This document shows positions 17,795 through 26,459 of a stretch of DNA of 64,000 nt, piece after piece (the first letter of the stretch is position 1; each line of letters starts with the position of its first letter). The stretch comes from CAVSKL01 sp963728475 [NCBI: Candidatus Eiseniibacteriota bacterium] (GTDB lineage: Bacteria; Eisenbacteria; RBG-16-71-46; JABDJR01), in assembly GCA_963728475.1 (NCBI GenBank), contig CAVSKL010000003.1, positions 248,001 through 312,000 on the forward strand, given 5' to 3'. The position numbers were made by a program, and so were the translations under genes. Below the pieces are notes generated by a model, which saw only the letters and a program-made list of their open reading frames with translations, ran no database searches and was not told where the DNA came from.

Positions 17795-18862
17795 TCAATC
17801 TGATCCTCCCATCGTTAGCCACACCCCTCTGTCGTAGTACTGGATCACGGAGCCCTTCGCGATGAAGCCGTCTTCGATCCCGTCATGGGTGACCGGAACA
17901 GGCGGCTGCAGTCCGTCCCGGGCAAAGCCATCACGGATCGTGGCTGAATCCGCCCGGCTGATCGATCTGGAGTATCCAATGCTGTCGGGGCCAAACGCCT
18001 GTAAGTACTGGCGATCACGAGCCCATTCCATCTCGATCGGCTTGACCAAGGAGCTAGAGAAGAAGACGATGATCGCAGAGGAGTCACCCCGAGAAGCCAG
18101 GCATGCCCAGTCGAGCGACCCATGTTGCTCGAATGCTCCCGAGATGACGTTGTGGGGATCATCCAGCGCGTGGACGGTCTGCGGTATGGTGAATCCGCGA
18201 TCGCTCAGCCAGATTTGGATCTTGCCCGGCAGCCGCGGGAAGGCCGTCGGGGGCAGTCGCAGGATCGACCTCTCTGCCCTGGCCCAATCAGTCTCCTTTG
18301 GGGATCCGGGCGCGGCGGTCCCGAGCAACGGTGAAGAGGAGGTCGATTCCGACCTCTGCAAGGCGCCTTCATACGTACTTCCATCGCTCATCCACGCCGT
18401 CCACCAGCCCGTCTCATAAAGCGAATCTGCTTGCGGAACGTTGATCGAGAATCCCCCCAGCGTGCATCCTCCTTGAATCTCCCTTGCCGGATCAGTTCTC
18501 TCCCACTCGATGTAGACCTTGGGCTGGTCCTCGGTGCTCTGAACCAAGATGTCCCATCCATCGGGGCACGCATAGGAGCTTGGTGGAATGGAGTCCACCG
18601 TCGCGCCGATCGGCAGAATGGTCAGCTGATTCTCCCCTACGTGTCGTGGTGCGTAGCCTATGGATATCGCCGTGAGGGGGACAGTGCTCCCGTTGGTCAC
18701 CTCGTATGAATACCTCATTCCACCGCTGTCCAGGATGGTACTTGCCGCCACGATGTGGACGGGTACCCGGCGCAGAGTGTCGTACCCGCTGGCCTGCGCA
18801 GGCCCGATCAAGGTGAGGATGACAACGATGGCTGGTAGCAAGACCCGATCCTCCGTCCGCAA
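17795..18862 (-). CDS. secreted protein, paralogue of the IS21-interrupted gene
   Basis: The 355-residue product has a signal peptide (LLPAIVVILTLIGPAQASG) and an N-terminal beta-rich domain of about 150 residues with RYSYEVTNGSTVPLTAISIG, LTILPIGATVDSIPPSSYAC, YIEWERTDPAREIQGGCTLG and YETGWWTAWMSDGSTYEGAL. The same domain, with the same segment order, is in the gene split by IS21 (22734 to 18974): YSYEVVNGGAVPISAISIGD, WPIGATADSIPPDCYTSPIG, YWLRTDPARDIFGGQQLGGF. After residue 180 the two differ: this one has a unique region of about 170 residues instead of a FlgD module. It is not a family I recognise. The domain reads like an exported beta-sandwich module. Confidence 0.7.
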   Translation of the reverse strand: MRTEDRVLLPAIVVILTLIGPAQASGYDTLRRVPVHIVAASTILDSGGMRYSYEVTNGSTVPLTAISIGYAPRHVGENQLTILPIGATVDSIPPSSYACPDGWDILVQSTEDQPKVYIEWERTDPAREIQGGCTLGGFSINVPQADSLYETGWWTAWMSDGSTYEGALQRSESTSSSPLLGTAAPGSPKETDWARAERSILRLPPTAFPRLPGKIQIWLSDRGFTIPQTVHALDDPHNVISGAFEQHGSLDWACLASRGDSSAIIVFFSSSLVKPIEMEWARDRQYLQAFGPDSIGYSRSISRADSATIRDGFARDGLQPPVPVTHDGIEDGFIAKGSVIQYYDRGVWLTMGGSD

Positions 18863-18903
18863 GCCTCCTCATAGTCTACACCCGGAGATCCGCGCCCTTT
18901 CCC

Positions 18904-18930
18904 ACCGCACCCCCATCCGACGTTTCGAAC
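18904..18930. repeat. direct repeat copy 2, downstream of the 18974 gene
   Basis: The 27 bases starting ACCGCACCCCCATCCGACG match the copy at 17733-17760. The copy lies between the start of the 17795 gene and the stop of the interrupted paralogue, about 44 bases past that stop. It supports duplication of a gene-plus-flank unit. Confidence 0.65.
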
Positions 18931-18973
18931 TCCGGCGGGGTAACCCGAATCCGCTGGCCCACCCGGCTACATC

Positions 18974-19133
18974 TCACCGGACGAGGACGGATCGGGCAAA
19001 TCTCAGCCTCGTGCCGGCCTCGATCTTCACAAAGTAGGCCCCGGACGGGGCATTCCTTCCGTTTTCGTCATCGCCGCTCCACTCAACGTTGTTCCAGCCG
19101 ATCCTTACGGTTCCATCGAACAGCCGTTTGACC
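18974..19133 (-). pseudogene. 3' end of a secreted FlgD-module protein split by IS21
   Basis: On the minus strand this reads VKRLFDGTVRIGWNNVEWSG, DENGRNAPSGAYFVKIEAG, then RLRFARSVLVR and a stop at 18974-18976. This is the second half of a FlgD-like sorting module (the 'G.y.V.W.G.d..G...a.G.Y.v.l' core and the Arg-rich C-terminus). It has no start of its own. It joins in frame to the piece at 22013-22734 once the IS21 element and one copy of TGACC are removed, giving IYDVRGRLVKRLFDGTVRIG across the junction. Confidence 0.88.
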
Positions 19134-19420
19134 TGGCTATTCCGACGAAGGCGCCCACCTGGTCCGAAGGAAGGCGCCCACCCGTTCCGAGCGAAGACGC
19201 CCGCCGGTTCCGAAGGATTCCGGCCACCGTCGGAGCGTAGCGACGCGGGGATTGTGTCGTTGGGTTCCTCGTCAGGGTCGTGGGTCGCATCTTACCGGGT
19301 CGGTCCCGGGTTGGTAGCCTGATTTTCCGGTCTCGGGTCCAGGCACCGGGATCCGACCTCGAGAGAAGCTCCAGGAGCGACGATCTCGGCCCGGCCGGGA
19401 CCTGGGGTACCCCCCCCGGA

Positions 19421-20209
19421 TCACGGGGTTCTGGATTGGGGCTTCTTCTTCTTCTTCTTCTTCTTCTCCGTGGCCGGGGTCAGGGGTTCGGTCTGGCGCA
19501 TCGAGGCTCCTTTGAGCGGGATGCGGTGCGAGCGGTGCAGGAGCCGGTCCACGATCCCGTCGGCCAGGGTGGGTTCCCCGATCGCCTCGTGCCAGGCGGT
19601 GATGGGCAGCTGGGAGGCGATGAGGGTGGAGGCCCGCTCGTGGCGATCCTCCAGGACCTCGAGCAGGTCGCGCCGCTCGGCGTCGCGCAGCGGAGCCACG
19701 AGCCAGTCGTCGATGGCCAGCAGCTCCACCTTGAGGAGCCGGGCCAGGAGCCGTTCGTAGGAGCCATCGCCGCGGGCGACGGCGAGTTCGTGAAGGATCC
19801 GGGGAGTCCGGACATAGGTGGCGGTGAACCCGCGCCGGCAAGCCCGCTCCGCGAACGCGCAGGCGAGGAAGCTCTTGCCGGTGCCGGTGGGTCCGGTCAG
19901 CACGAGGTTCTGGTGCTCCTGGATCCAGCCGCAGGTGCCGAGGGAGAGGACGACCTGGCGGTCGAGCCCCCGGGAGGCGCGGAAGTCGACGTCCTCGAGA
20001 CAGGCCGGGTAGCGGAGCTTGGCTCCCTTGAGCCGGCGGGCGAGCTTGCGCTGTTCGCGGTGGGTCCACTCGGCGTCGACCAGGAGGCCGAGGCGCTCGT
20101 CGAAGCTCAGGCCGGCGGCCTGGCGGGAGGCGGTCTGCTGCTCGAAGGCCTCGATCATGGCCGAGAGCTTCATGGCCTGCATCTTGTCCAGGGTGGCTTG
20201 GTTCAGCAT
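19421..20209 (-). CDS. istB: IS21-family helper ATPase IstB
   Basis: The 262-residue AAA+ protein has the IstB N-terminal helix bundle (MLNQATLDKMQAMKLSAMIE), Walker A GPTGTGKS at about residues 108-115, Walker B LLAIDDW at about 168-174, and sensor/arginine motifs (TLIASQLPITAWHEAIGEPT, DGIVDRLLHRSHRI). It assembles on target DNA and activates IstA. The start overlaps the end of istA, with AAGGAGAT just before the ATG, so the two are translationally coupled. The C-terminus carries a run of eight Lys encoded by a CTT/AAG trinucleotide repeat at about 19443-19466, which is longer than expected and may be a slippage product. Confidence 0.95.
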   Translation of the reverse strand: MLNQATLDKMQAMKLSAMIEAFEQQTASRQAAGLSFDERLGLLVDAEWTHREQRKLARRLKGAKLRYPACLEDVDFRASRGLDRQVVLSLGTCGWIQEHQNLVLTGPTGTGKSFLACAFAERACRRGFTATYVRTPRILHELAVARGDGSYERLLARLLKVELLAIDDWLVAPLRDAERRDLLEVLEDRHERASTLIASQLPITAWHEAIGEPTLADGIVDRLLHRSHRIPLKGASMRQTEPLTPATEKKKKKKKKPQSRTP

Positions 20210-21774
20210 GGGATCTCCTTTGGGGCGGCGTAGTAGGCGGCGCCGCGGATGTTCTCGTGGGAGGGTGCGGCCGGGGCGGGCGACTCGGTCTCCAGCGGGA
20301 GCCGGTCGGTTCCGGCGGAGAGGATGTTCTTGACGGTGCGGTAGCTGTAGGAACGCAGGTGGAGCGCCCGCCGGGAGGCGGCTTCGAGACGCGCCTCACC
20401 GTACTTCTTGCCCAGGCGCATGAGGCCGAGACAGGAGCGGTAGCCCTGCTCGGGGTGGGGCCGGGTGTCGAGGATGTGGGTCACAAGTTCGGCGGCGTGG
20501 GGGCCGGTCTTCTCGGCCCAGCGAACGAGCCGGGAGGGGGTCCACTCGAGGTGGGCCCGGTGGGAGGCGGGCATGTGGTCGCGGTGAGTGGAGTGGCGTC
20601 CCCGGCCGCGTAGCCGCCGATGGGAGGCGACGCGCTTGGAGTGGAAGATGATCTCGACGGTGGTGGCGGTGGTCCGTGCCTCCACCACTTCCTTCAGGAG
20701 CTGGTAGGGGACGCTGTAGTAGTTGTTCTCGACCTCGACGTGGTAGTCGATGTTGACTCGGGGGTAGCTCCAGATGCCCTTCTCGTAGCGGCCGAGGGGG
20801 AGGGGCCGCAGGGCGGGGCGATCGAGTGCTTCGAAGAGCTGGCGGCGGCTCACCTTGAGCTTCTGCATAGGACGGTCGTTGAGGCGGTCGAGCTCGTCGC
20901 GGATGGCGGCGTTGAGCTCTTCGAGCGAGAAGAAGGTGCGGTTGCGGAGCACGGCGAGGATCCAGCGCTGGGCGAGCAGCACGGACAACTCGACCTTCGC
21001 CTTATCCTTGGGGCGCCGGACCCGGGCGGGGATGACCACCGCGCCGTAGTGGGCGGCGAGTTCCTCGTAGGTCCGGTTCACCCCCGGCTCGTAGCGACAG
21101 GGGGTGGTGATCCCGCTCTTCAGATTGTCCGGGACCCAGATCGCCGTGGAACCGCCGAGGTAGGCCGCCATGTTCTGGTGGGCGGTGATCCAGGAGTCCA
21201 GATCCTGGCTGGGGGTGGCCTCGGCGTAGACGTAGCCGCTGGCCCCCAGGGCGGCCACGAACAGCTCGACCTCGGTCACCTCCCCCGTCTTCGGATCCAC
21301 GATGGCGGGCCTATTGCCCGAGAAGTCCACGAAGGTCTTCTCGCCGGCCACATGGACCTGGCGCATCGAGGGGGAGAGCTTCCCGGCGAAGCGGTGGTAG
21401 AGGTCACAGAAGCGGCTGTACTGGTACCCGTCCCGCGGATGACAAGAGCCGGGGCGGGCCCGGTACTCCTGCCACAGCAACGAGAGCGTGACCCCGGGAC
21501 GGCGCAAGCTCCTGGATGGACCCACGCCCAGTCCCGGGGCCGCCGCTGCTCGCCGGTCGGCTCCGGGAAGGGGTGGGCGGCGGGGAACAGGCGGGAGGCT
21601 GCTCCAGGTCCGTCTCGCTCCGGTCCTCGGCCACCGGCCAGGGCCAGCCCGGCCCGCTGGGCCCGGGCCAGGTACTCTCGGACCGTGGTCCGCCCCAGCC
21701 CCAGGCTGCGGGCGATCTGGCGGTGGCTGAGTCCGGCGGCGCGAAGCCGCGAGCACATCTTGGATCTTGCGCAT
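20203..21774 (-). pseudogene. istA: IS21-family transposase IstA with N-terminal frameshifts
   Basis: From about residue 100 the product is a normal IstA: rve core with D in TFVDFSGNRPAIV, D in WVPDNLKSGI and E in KDKAKVELSVL, then a C-terminal Mu-like beta-barrel (YSVPYQLLKEVVEARTTATT). The start MRKIQDVL (ATG 21774, AGAGG upstream) is also normal. Between them the expected HTH sequence LRAAGLSHRQIARSLGLGRT and TVREYLARAQRAGLALAGG is found in a different frame. An extra G after codon 8 leaves the frame, and about two more single-base insertions near 21500-21520 bring it back. As read, about 90 residues of the DNA-binding domain are garbled. It is either an inactive copy or a stretch with assembly errors. 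Confidence 0.8.
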
Positions 21775-22012
21775 GGGTAACCTCTTAGCTGGCACGCGGG
21801 GTCCTCCTCTGGGATGAGAGAAAGGCTCAGCGTAGCCCGGTTACCCCGCGCCGCCACCCCCGAACCGGGGTGGGCGGCTTCGTTCGGAACGGTGGGCGCC
21901 TTCCCTCGGAACGGTGGCCGGCTTCGCTCGGAATCAGCGGGCGCGATCAGTCGGAAGGGTGGGCGTCTTCGCTCGGAATCGGGGGGCGGAATCGCTCGGA
22001 ATAGTCATGACC

Positions 22013-22734
22013 AGTCGTCCGCGGACATCATAGATATCAACCGTCCCTCGGACCGCGCTCGGGGAGTAGTATCGAATCCTGGTCCCCTGCGTTCCTGGGT
22101 TAGGAATTACTTCGACACCCTCGTGTACCTCAATGCTCGATGGCGGCACCGAGACGGGTGCGCTCTGCAAGACGCCCTCGTACTCCTGGCCATCCGTCAG
22201 GTGTGCAATCCACGAGCAGGTTTGGTAGAGGGAGTCGGCATGCGGCAGCTTCACGGCAAATCCACCAAGCTGCTGCCCGCCGAAAATGTCGCGTGCGGGA
22301 TCGGTCCGTAGCCAGTAGATGTACTTAGTCGGTTGCTCCTCCGTCGTAAAGAAGTTGAACTCCCATCCGATTGGAGAGGTGTAACAGTCTGGTGGAATCG
22401 AGTCCGCAGTGGCTCCGATCGGCCAGGTGAGCAGCTGGCTCCCGTAGCGGGAGTCCCCTATCGAAATCGCCGAAATCGGAACGGCGCCGCCATTGACTAC
22501 CTCGTATGAGTACTCGAATTCACCGCCGCCCAGCGGGGTCGTCGATACGACGATGTAGACGGGCGCGGCATTCTCGGCGGCGGCCCCTGGAGTGCTCGGC
22601 GTGGTGTTTGGCGGATCGCCTTGGCTTGTCATGTCCGGACCAGCAGCGACTCCAGTGAGTCCAAGCCACACAATGGTGATCGGAAGCATCCGTAAAGTCG
22701 ACTTAGAGAATCTTGCTATGGCGTGCATGAGCAT
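22013..22734 (-). pseudogene. 5' part of a secreted FlgD-module protein split by IS21
   Basis: The frame starts at ATG 22734 with a signal peptide (LPITIVWLGLTGVAAGPD) and a Pro/Thr/Ala-rich linker, then a beta-rich domain paralogous to that of the 17795 gene (EFEYSYEVVNGGAVPISAIS to LYQTCSWIAHLTDGQEYEGV). It then enters a FlgD sorting module: EVIPNPGTQGTRIRYYSPS, GTVDIYDVRGRLV. At that point the IS21 begins and translation runs on for about 25 foreign residues to a stop near 21934. The missing half of the module is at 18974-19133. Before insertion the protein would have been about 293 residues. Confidence 0.88.
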
Positions 22735-23108
22735 CGCCCTCCACTGCAGAGTTCGTAGTGAGTCGTGTCGTCAACCGGAAGCGGGCGGCAGAGGCCGCAT
22801 CCGTGTGCCAAGGCGAGGCTGTTGATCGGTCCGCTGAACGATACCTCGATAGCGACTCCTAGCGTGTGGTAGCCCGCTGACCCTGCCGGGCGGTGTTTCC
22901 AGGGTCCATGAGCTGCGAACTCGGGGTTCACCACGTGCCGGATGGCGTCGCACGCGTGGTTGTCCTCGACCTCCTGGAGCTTGTAGTACTTGTCCCAGAC
23001 CTCCCTGATGTGGAGCTGGTACTCCTGTGTCCGGAAAGCCGAGATCAACCTGACGCTGCCACCCGCCTGCTGTGCCGCGTCGATGAGGCACTGCAAGGCG
23101 TCCTTCAT
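22716..23108 (-). CDS. M15-type D-Ala-D-Ala carboxypeptidase-like protein, possibly 5'-truncated
   Basis: The product (130 residues from ATG 23108) has the VanY/peptidase M15 pattern: VRLISAFRTQEYQL early, then GYHTLGVAIEVSF (H-x6-E in place of the common H-x6-D) and a final DDTTHYEL with the third zinc-ligand His. The open frame goes on upstream for about 18 codons (YLETHDGIETNHLAQA, itself family-like: 'GvETNHL') to a stop at 23163 without an ATG, GTG or TTG. So the true N-terminus is missing or starts at an unusual codon. No signal peptide is seen. The 3' end overlaps the start of the 22734 gene by 19 bases. Confidence 0.6.
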   Translation of the reverse strand: MKDALQCLIDAAQQAGGSVRLISAFRTQEYQLHIREVWDKYYKLQEVEDNHACDAIRHVVNPEFAAHGPWKHRPAGSAGYHTLGVAIEVSFSGPINSLALAHGCGLCRPLPVDDTTHYELCSGGRCSCTP

Positions 23109-23280
23109 GGCTTGCGCGAGGTGATTGGTTTCAATCCCGTCGTGGGTCTCGAGGTACCGGGGTCAAGGAATCAGCGCTCAGGGGCGTCAGCGGAGGAACC
23201 GGGCAGGCTCGGATGCCAAGATTCCGAACGAGTCCCTGCGTCTGGTCTCCATGCCCGTCCTGCCAGACATCGATGAGGCC

Positions 23281-25767
23281 CTACCCTTCCAGTCCCAGTT
23301 CCCGACGGATCCGGCTGAAGTCGAACCTCTGCCCGGCGGACAGCCTGGCCTCGAGGTTTTCATTCTCCTTGAGCAGCAAATCGACCATCTGCCGGCCTGC
23401 TTTCGTCCTTACGGCCGCTCGAGGTGTCATCCCGGCAAGCGCGGGAATCGGGTGGTCGGCCCAATCGGCATAATGCTTTGCCTTCATCTCGAGGAGGATC
23501 CGATCCATCTCCTCGGAAGGCGGTACCTCAGGCGAGGCTTCCGCGGCGCGGCTGTCTTCCTGCATGGCAACTGCCGGATCCGCGTGCACTCGGCCTCGAT
23601 GGGTGATCATGGGGCCAAGCGACGCCTCCAGGAGCCGCCGCATCGCGTCCGCCCGCTTGATGGAGTTGCATTCCACTCGGAGTCTGCTGCCAGCCATCGT
23701 GGCTCGACCGACGATCGTGCTCTCCCAGCCGCGGTGCATCTCATTACCGGGCTTGGTGAAGACGTAGATCTGCTCGGGATCGTCGGCTTCGGGCGGGTCC
23801 TCCACCTCATCGGTGGCCGCCAGGCGCCGTTGGATTTCATCCCGATCGGCGGGGTCGAACACGAAGTGGTCCACCGTGAGCAGCAGGGGATCCCCGTCGG
23901 TATTTTGCAGCACGGGGGGGCGACTCGCCCGAATGTCGGCCTTCGCCAGCGCGTCCTCCCAGCGGGCGATCAGGTAACGGCCGATTGCCTCTCCTCGCAA
24001 CCGGTCGACAGGGATGCTGCTCTTACGTCGCAGGCGTCCACGTACCTGCGTGATCACCAAGGCCGCGCCCCCCGGGGCAAGGGGTCGAGGGAAGACGCCG
24101 CACAGCACCGAAGTCCCTTGGTAGTCGACCACCCGAGCCAGTATGGCGTCCCGCTTCACCAGTGACCGGGAAGCCGAGGCCTCCCGGACCAGTCGGGTCT
24201 CGCCGGTAAGGAGATCGCTCAGGGTCGCACTCCTGCCGGGCTCGACGTCGAGCACCTCCCACACGGAGAGCCACGCGGAACGCTGGGCATTGAGCCATGC
24301 ACGCTCCCTTTCGGGAAGTCGGACGCCAGGATCTTCGAGGATCCTCTGGGCGATCGATTTGCCCTCGAATGGATGGTGATGGAACGCCCATGGGCCCATG
24401 AGCGCCTTGGGCATCGTGCGATCACGGAATGCACGGGCAACAGGGAGCATCCAATCCGGCCCGAAGCGGCCTCGGGCGTACCGCTCCATGCGAGCCACGA
24501 CCTTCCGGTCCAGATTGTGGATTGTCGCAGGCTCAGCTCCAACACTTGTGGGGTCGGGTTCCCTGCGTTGATCACCCCGTGCCTCGACTTGCTCCCGCGG
24601 CAGGCAACAGAGCTTGTATTTCTTCCCGCTCCCACAGGGACACGGTTGATTGCGCCCAACCTTGGCTGCCTTCGAGGTTCGTTGTCCGCTCGGTGCCGCC
24701 GGGGGGGAGACAACCTCTCGGGAACGATGCGGCGTGTTTACCTTGAACATCTCCGCGGCTTCGTATGGTGCGGTGAACCGCACCTCGAGGTCGTCGTCGT
24801 CGAAATAAGACTCGCAGATAGGGTCGAAGGAACCCTGCTCGAAAAGATGACCGTGCTTGACAAAGAAGGCCGTCAACGACGTCGCGCAGGCGGCCATGAT
24901 GCGGACATCCTGTTCGGACAGCGGCCGGGGGAGGCCATCGGGGTCCCGATGCTGCACCATCGGGTAGGCCTTCGCGTCGGCCACCGGCCACCCGTGCTTC
25001 AGCGCCTCCCGGCGCATTGAGGGGGGCAGGTCAGAACCTGTTTCGAAGTTCAGGGAGAGGGTCGTGGTTCCGAGGTCGGTGGGCGCTCCGGGCCGAGGTG
25101 GCGCTTCGGCTCGCTCGAGAAACCGCTCGAACCCCTCGATCGACGGGAAGAGAATCAGACCGATGCTCTGACCGAGAGCACCGATGATGGAAAGGCACGC
25201 CCCCTCGACGCCGTATGCCGGGATGTCCACGCGCAGGACCTGGCTGTCTCCGGCGACTTTCCAGGGGGCGACGTGATAGAGGACCTTTGCCGCGCGAAAG
25301 AGAGCTTCGATCGCTTCGATCCCGACGCGACCGTTTTCGAAGTAGCTCGGATCCTCGCGATCCTCGTCCTCCGACGTCGCCTCGGACATGAGTTCGATCA
25401 CATGGTCCAGTTCGGGCGTTGGTGCTTCGATGATCCGAACTTCCGGGAGGACCTGCCTCACCTCCGCAGCCAAGTCGGCATTGGCCACCCGTACGGTGCC
25501 GGGTCGTCGTCTTGGACCGATCATGGGAGATTCCATGGCCTTGAGCAAGGCCGCACCGAATGACGCCGGGGCTTTCCTCCCGTCGCTCAAGTCGAAGTGC
25601 ACGACGACACCTTCGGGAAGTTCCAACCAGAGGATGAGCTCCGGCCGGTACGGAGTGCCCTCTGTGATGTAGAAGGGGGAGACCACCCGGCCGCCGACCC
25701 ACTCCGGGCCGCCCGGCTCGGAACGGTCGCGTCGCCTTGCACGACTCGTGTACTCGCTGGTACTCAT
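23281..25767 (-). CDS. large SEC-C zinc-motif protein
   Basis: The 828-residue protein has an N-terminal region of about 350 residues resembling DUF6930-type domains in SEC-C proteins (VVVHFDLSDGRKAPASFGAA, then RIIEAPTPELDHVIELMSEA). At residues 370-388 it has a textbook SEC-C motif (VGRNQPCPCGSGKKYKLCC), with the C-x-C-x8-C-C zinc ligands. A further 430 residues follow, containing HNLDRKVVARMERYARGRFG and, at the C-terminus, HPIPALAGMTPRAAVRTKAG followed by LLLKENENLEARLSAGQRFD. That ending is shared by many SEC-C proteins of unknown role. SEC-C is best known as the SecB/ribosome-contacting tail of SecA. Here it is one motif in a big cytoplasmic protein, so the function is unknown. It is divergent from the DUF2924 gene. 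Confidence 0.75.
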   Translation of the reverse strand: MSTSEYTSRARRRDRSEPGGPEWVGGRVVSPFYITEGTPYRPELILWLELPEGVVVHFDLSDGRKAPASFGAALLKAMESPMIGPRRRPGTVRVANADLAAEVRQVLPEVRIIEAPTPELDHVIELMSEATSEDEDREDPSYFENGRVGIEAIEALFRAAKVLYHVAPWKVAGDSQVLRVDIPAYGVEGACLSIIGALGQSIGLILFPSIEGFERFLERAEAPPRPGAPTDLGTTTLSLNFETGSDLPPSMRREALKHGWPVADAKAYPMVQHRDPDGLPRPLSEQDVRIMAACATSLTAFFVKHGHLFEQGSFDPICESYFDDDDLEVRFTAPYEAAEMFKVNTPHRSREVVSPPAAPSGQRTSKAAKVGRNQPCPCGSGKKYKLCCLPREQVEARGDQRREPDPTSVGAEPATIHNLDRKVVARMERYARGRFGPDWMLPVARAFRDRTMPKALMGPWAFHHHPFEGKSIAQRILEDPGVRLPERERAWLNAQRSAWLSVWEVLDVEPGRSATLSDLLTGETRLVREASASRSLVKRDAILARVVDYQGTSVLCGVFPRPLAPGGAALVITQVRGRLRRKSSIPVDRLRGEAIGRYLIARWEDALAKADIRASRPPVLQNTDGDPLLLTVDHFVFDPADRDEIQRRLAATDEVEDPPEADDPEQIYVFTKPGNEMHRGWESTIVGRATMAGSRLRVECNSIKRADAMRRLLEASLGPMITHRGRVHADPAVAMQEDSRAAEASPEVPPSEEMDRILLEMKAKHYADWADHPIPALAGMTPRAAVRTKAGRQMVDLLLKENENLEARLSAGQRFDFSRIRRELGLEG

Positions 25768-25991
25768 GGGGGGATTCTACTTGCGTTCCGCCGAGCGATC
25801 AAACTCGCGCCCACCGCGCCTGCGTTTGAAGCGGCTTCGAGCGCGATCGTGGTTGGGATCGAACCCTCTTCCGCCTGCATCCTCCCGCCCAACCCGCTGC
25901 CGGACAATGAACTGGACTCTCCGGTGCCCGCGAGCGCTCATGTCCCAAGGGTTGACGAACCGAGAACCATGCACCTGGGGGAGGGCTCGAC

Positions 25992-26459
25992 ATGACGAGA
26001 AGCATCCAACGAGAGATCGATGGGTTCGGCGACATGACCGCCGCCGAGCTTCGGGAGCGGTACCGGGAAGTCTTCGGCGAGGAGACGCGGTCGCGCCACA
26101 AGGGGTTCCTTCGGAAGCGCATCGTCTGGGGCTTGCAGGCGAGGGCGGAGGGCGGCCTGTCGGAGCGGGCCCAGCGACGAGCCCGGGAGCTGGCTGATGA
26201 GGCCGCACTCCGGCTCCTGCCCGCCGTTTCCAGACCGGCGATGGCGCGGCGCGCGACGCCGCGTGACCCTCGCCTGCCCATGCCCGGGACGGTTCTCACC
26301 CGCGAGTACCGCGGCCGGACCGTCACGGTCACGGTCCTGGGCGATGGCTTCGAGTGCGCCGGCGAGACGTACCGGTCCCTGACCGCGGTAGCCAAGGCGG
26401 TCACGGGCACCCACGGGGGCGGCTTCCACTTCTTTGGCCTGAAGCGAGAACGGCCATGA
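25992..26459 (+). CDS. DUF2924 protein, partner of a serine recombinase
   Basis: The 155-residue protein carries the DUF2924 pattern: an N-terminal helical part ([40 protein letters not shown]) and a C-terminal beta part, [40 protein letters not shown] and [11 protein letters not shown]. Genes of this family are regularly followed by a large serine recombinase in phage-like and mobile modules, as here, where its stop overlaps the recombinase ATG by 4 bases. A GGGGAGGG sequence precedes the start. It probably assists or regulates recombination; the mechanism is not known to me. Confidence 0.85.
   Translation: MTRSIQREIDGFGDMTAAELRERYREVFGEETRSRHKGFLRKRIVWGLQARAEGGLSERAQRRARELADEAALRLLPAVSRPAMARRATPRDPRLPMPGTVLTREYRGRTVTVTVLGDGFECAGETYRSLTAVAKAVTGTHGGGFHFFGLKRERP

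Larger units (their letters stand above)
19134..22007 (-). mobile_element. IS21-family insertion sequence, 2874 bp, with TGACC target duplication
   Basis: The ends are TGGCTATTCCGA (19134) and the complement of TGACTATTCCGA (ending 22007), 11 of 12 matching, starting TG and ending CA. TGACC flanks both sides (19129-19133 and 22008-22012). Inside each end there are several copies of a motif of the type TTCCGA-4-GGCGCCCACC, the multiple terminal repeats typical of the family. The cargo is istA and istB. Removing the element plus one TGACC repairs the target gene. The istA N-terminal region has indels (see that entry), so this copy may be inactive. Confidence 0.92.

Noticed and set aside
19272-20399. 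Long open frames on both strands opposite istB and istA
   Set aside because: They follow from the high GC third-position bias of the real genes, have Arg/Pro-rich nonsense composition and no family motif.
25849-25868. GGTTGGGATCGAACC, like the T-arm of a tRNA on the minus strand
   Set aside because: The stem has only three pairs, and no acceptor, anticodon or D-arm could be folded around it.
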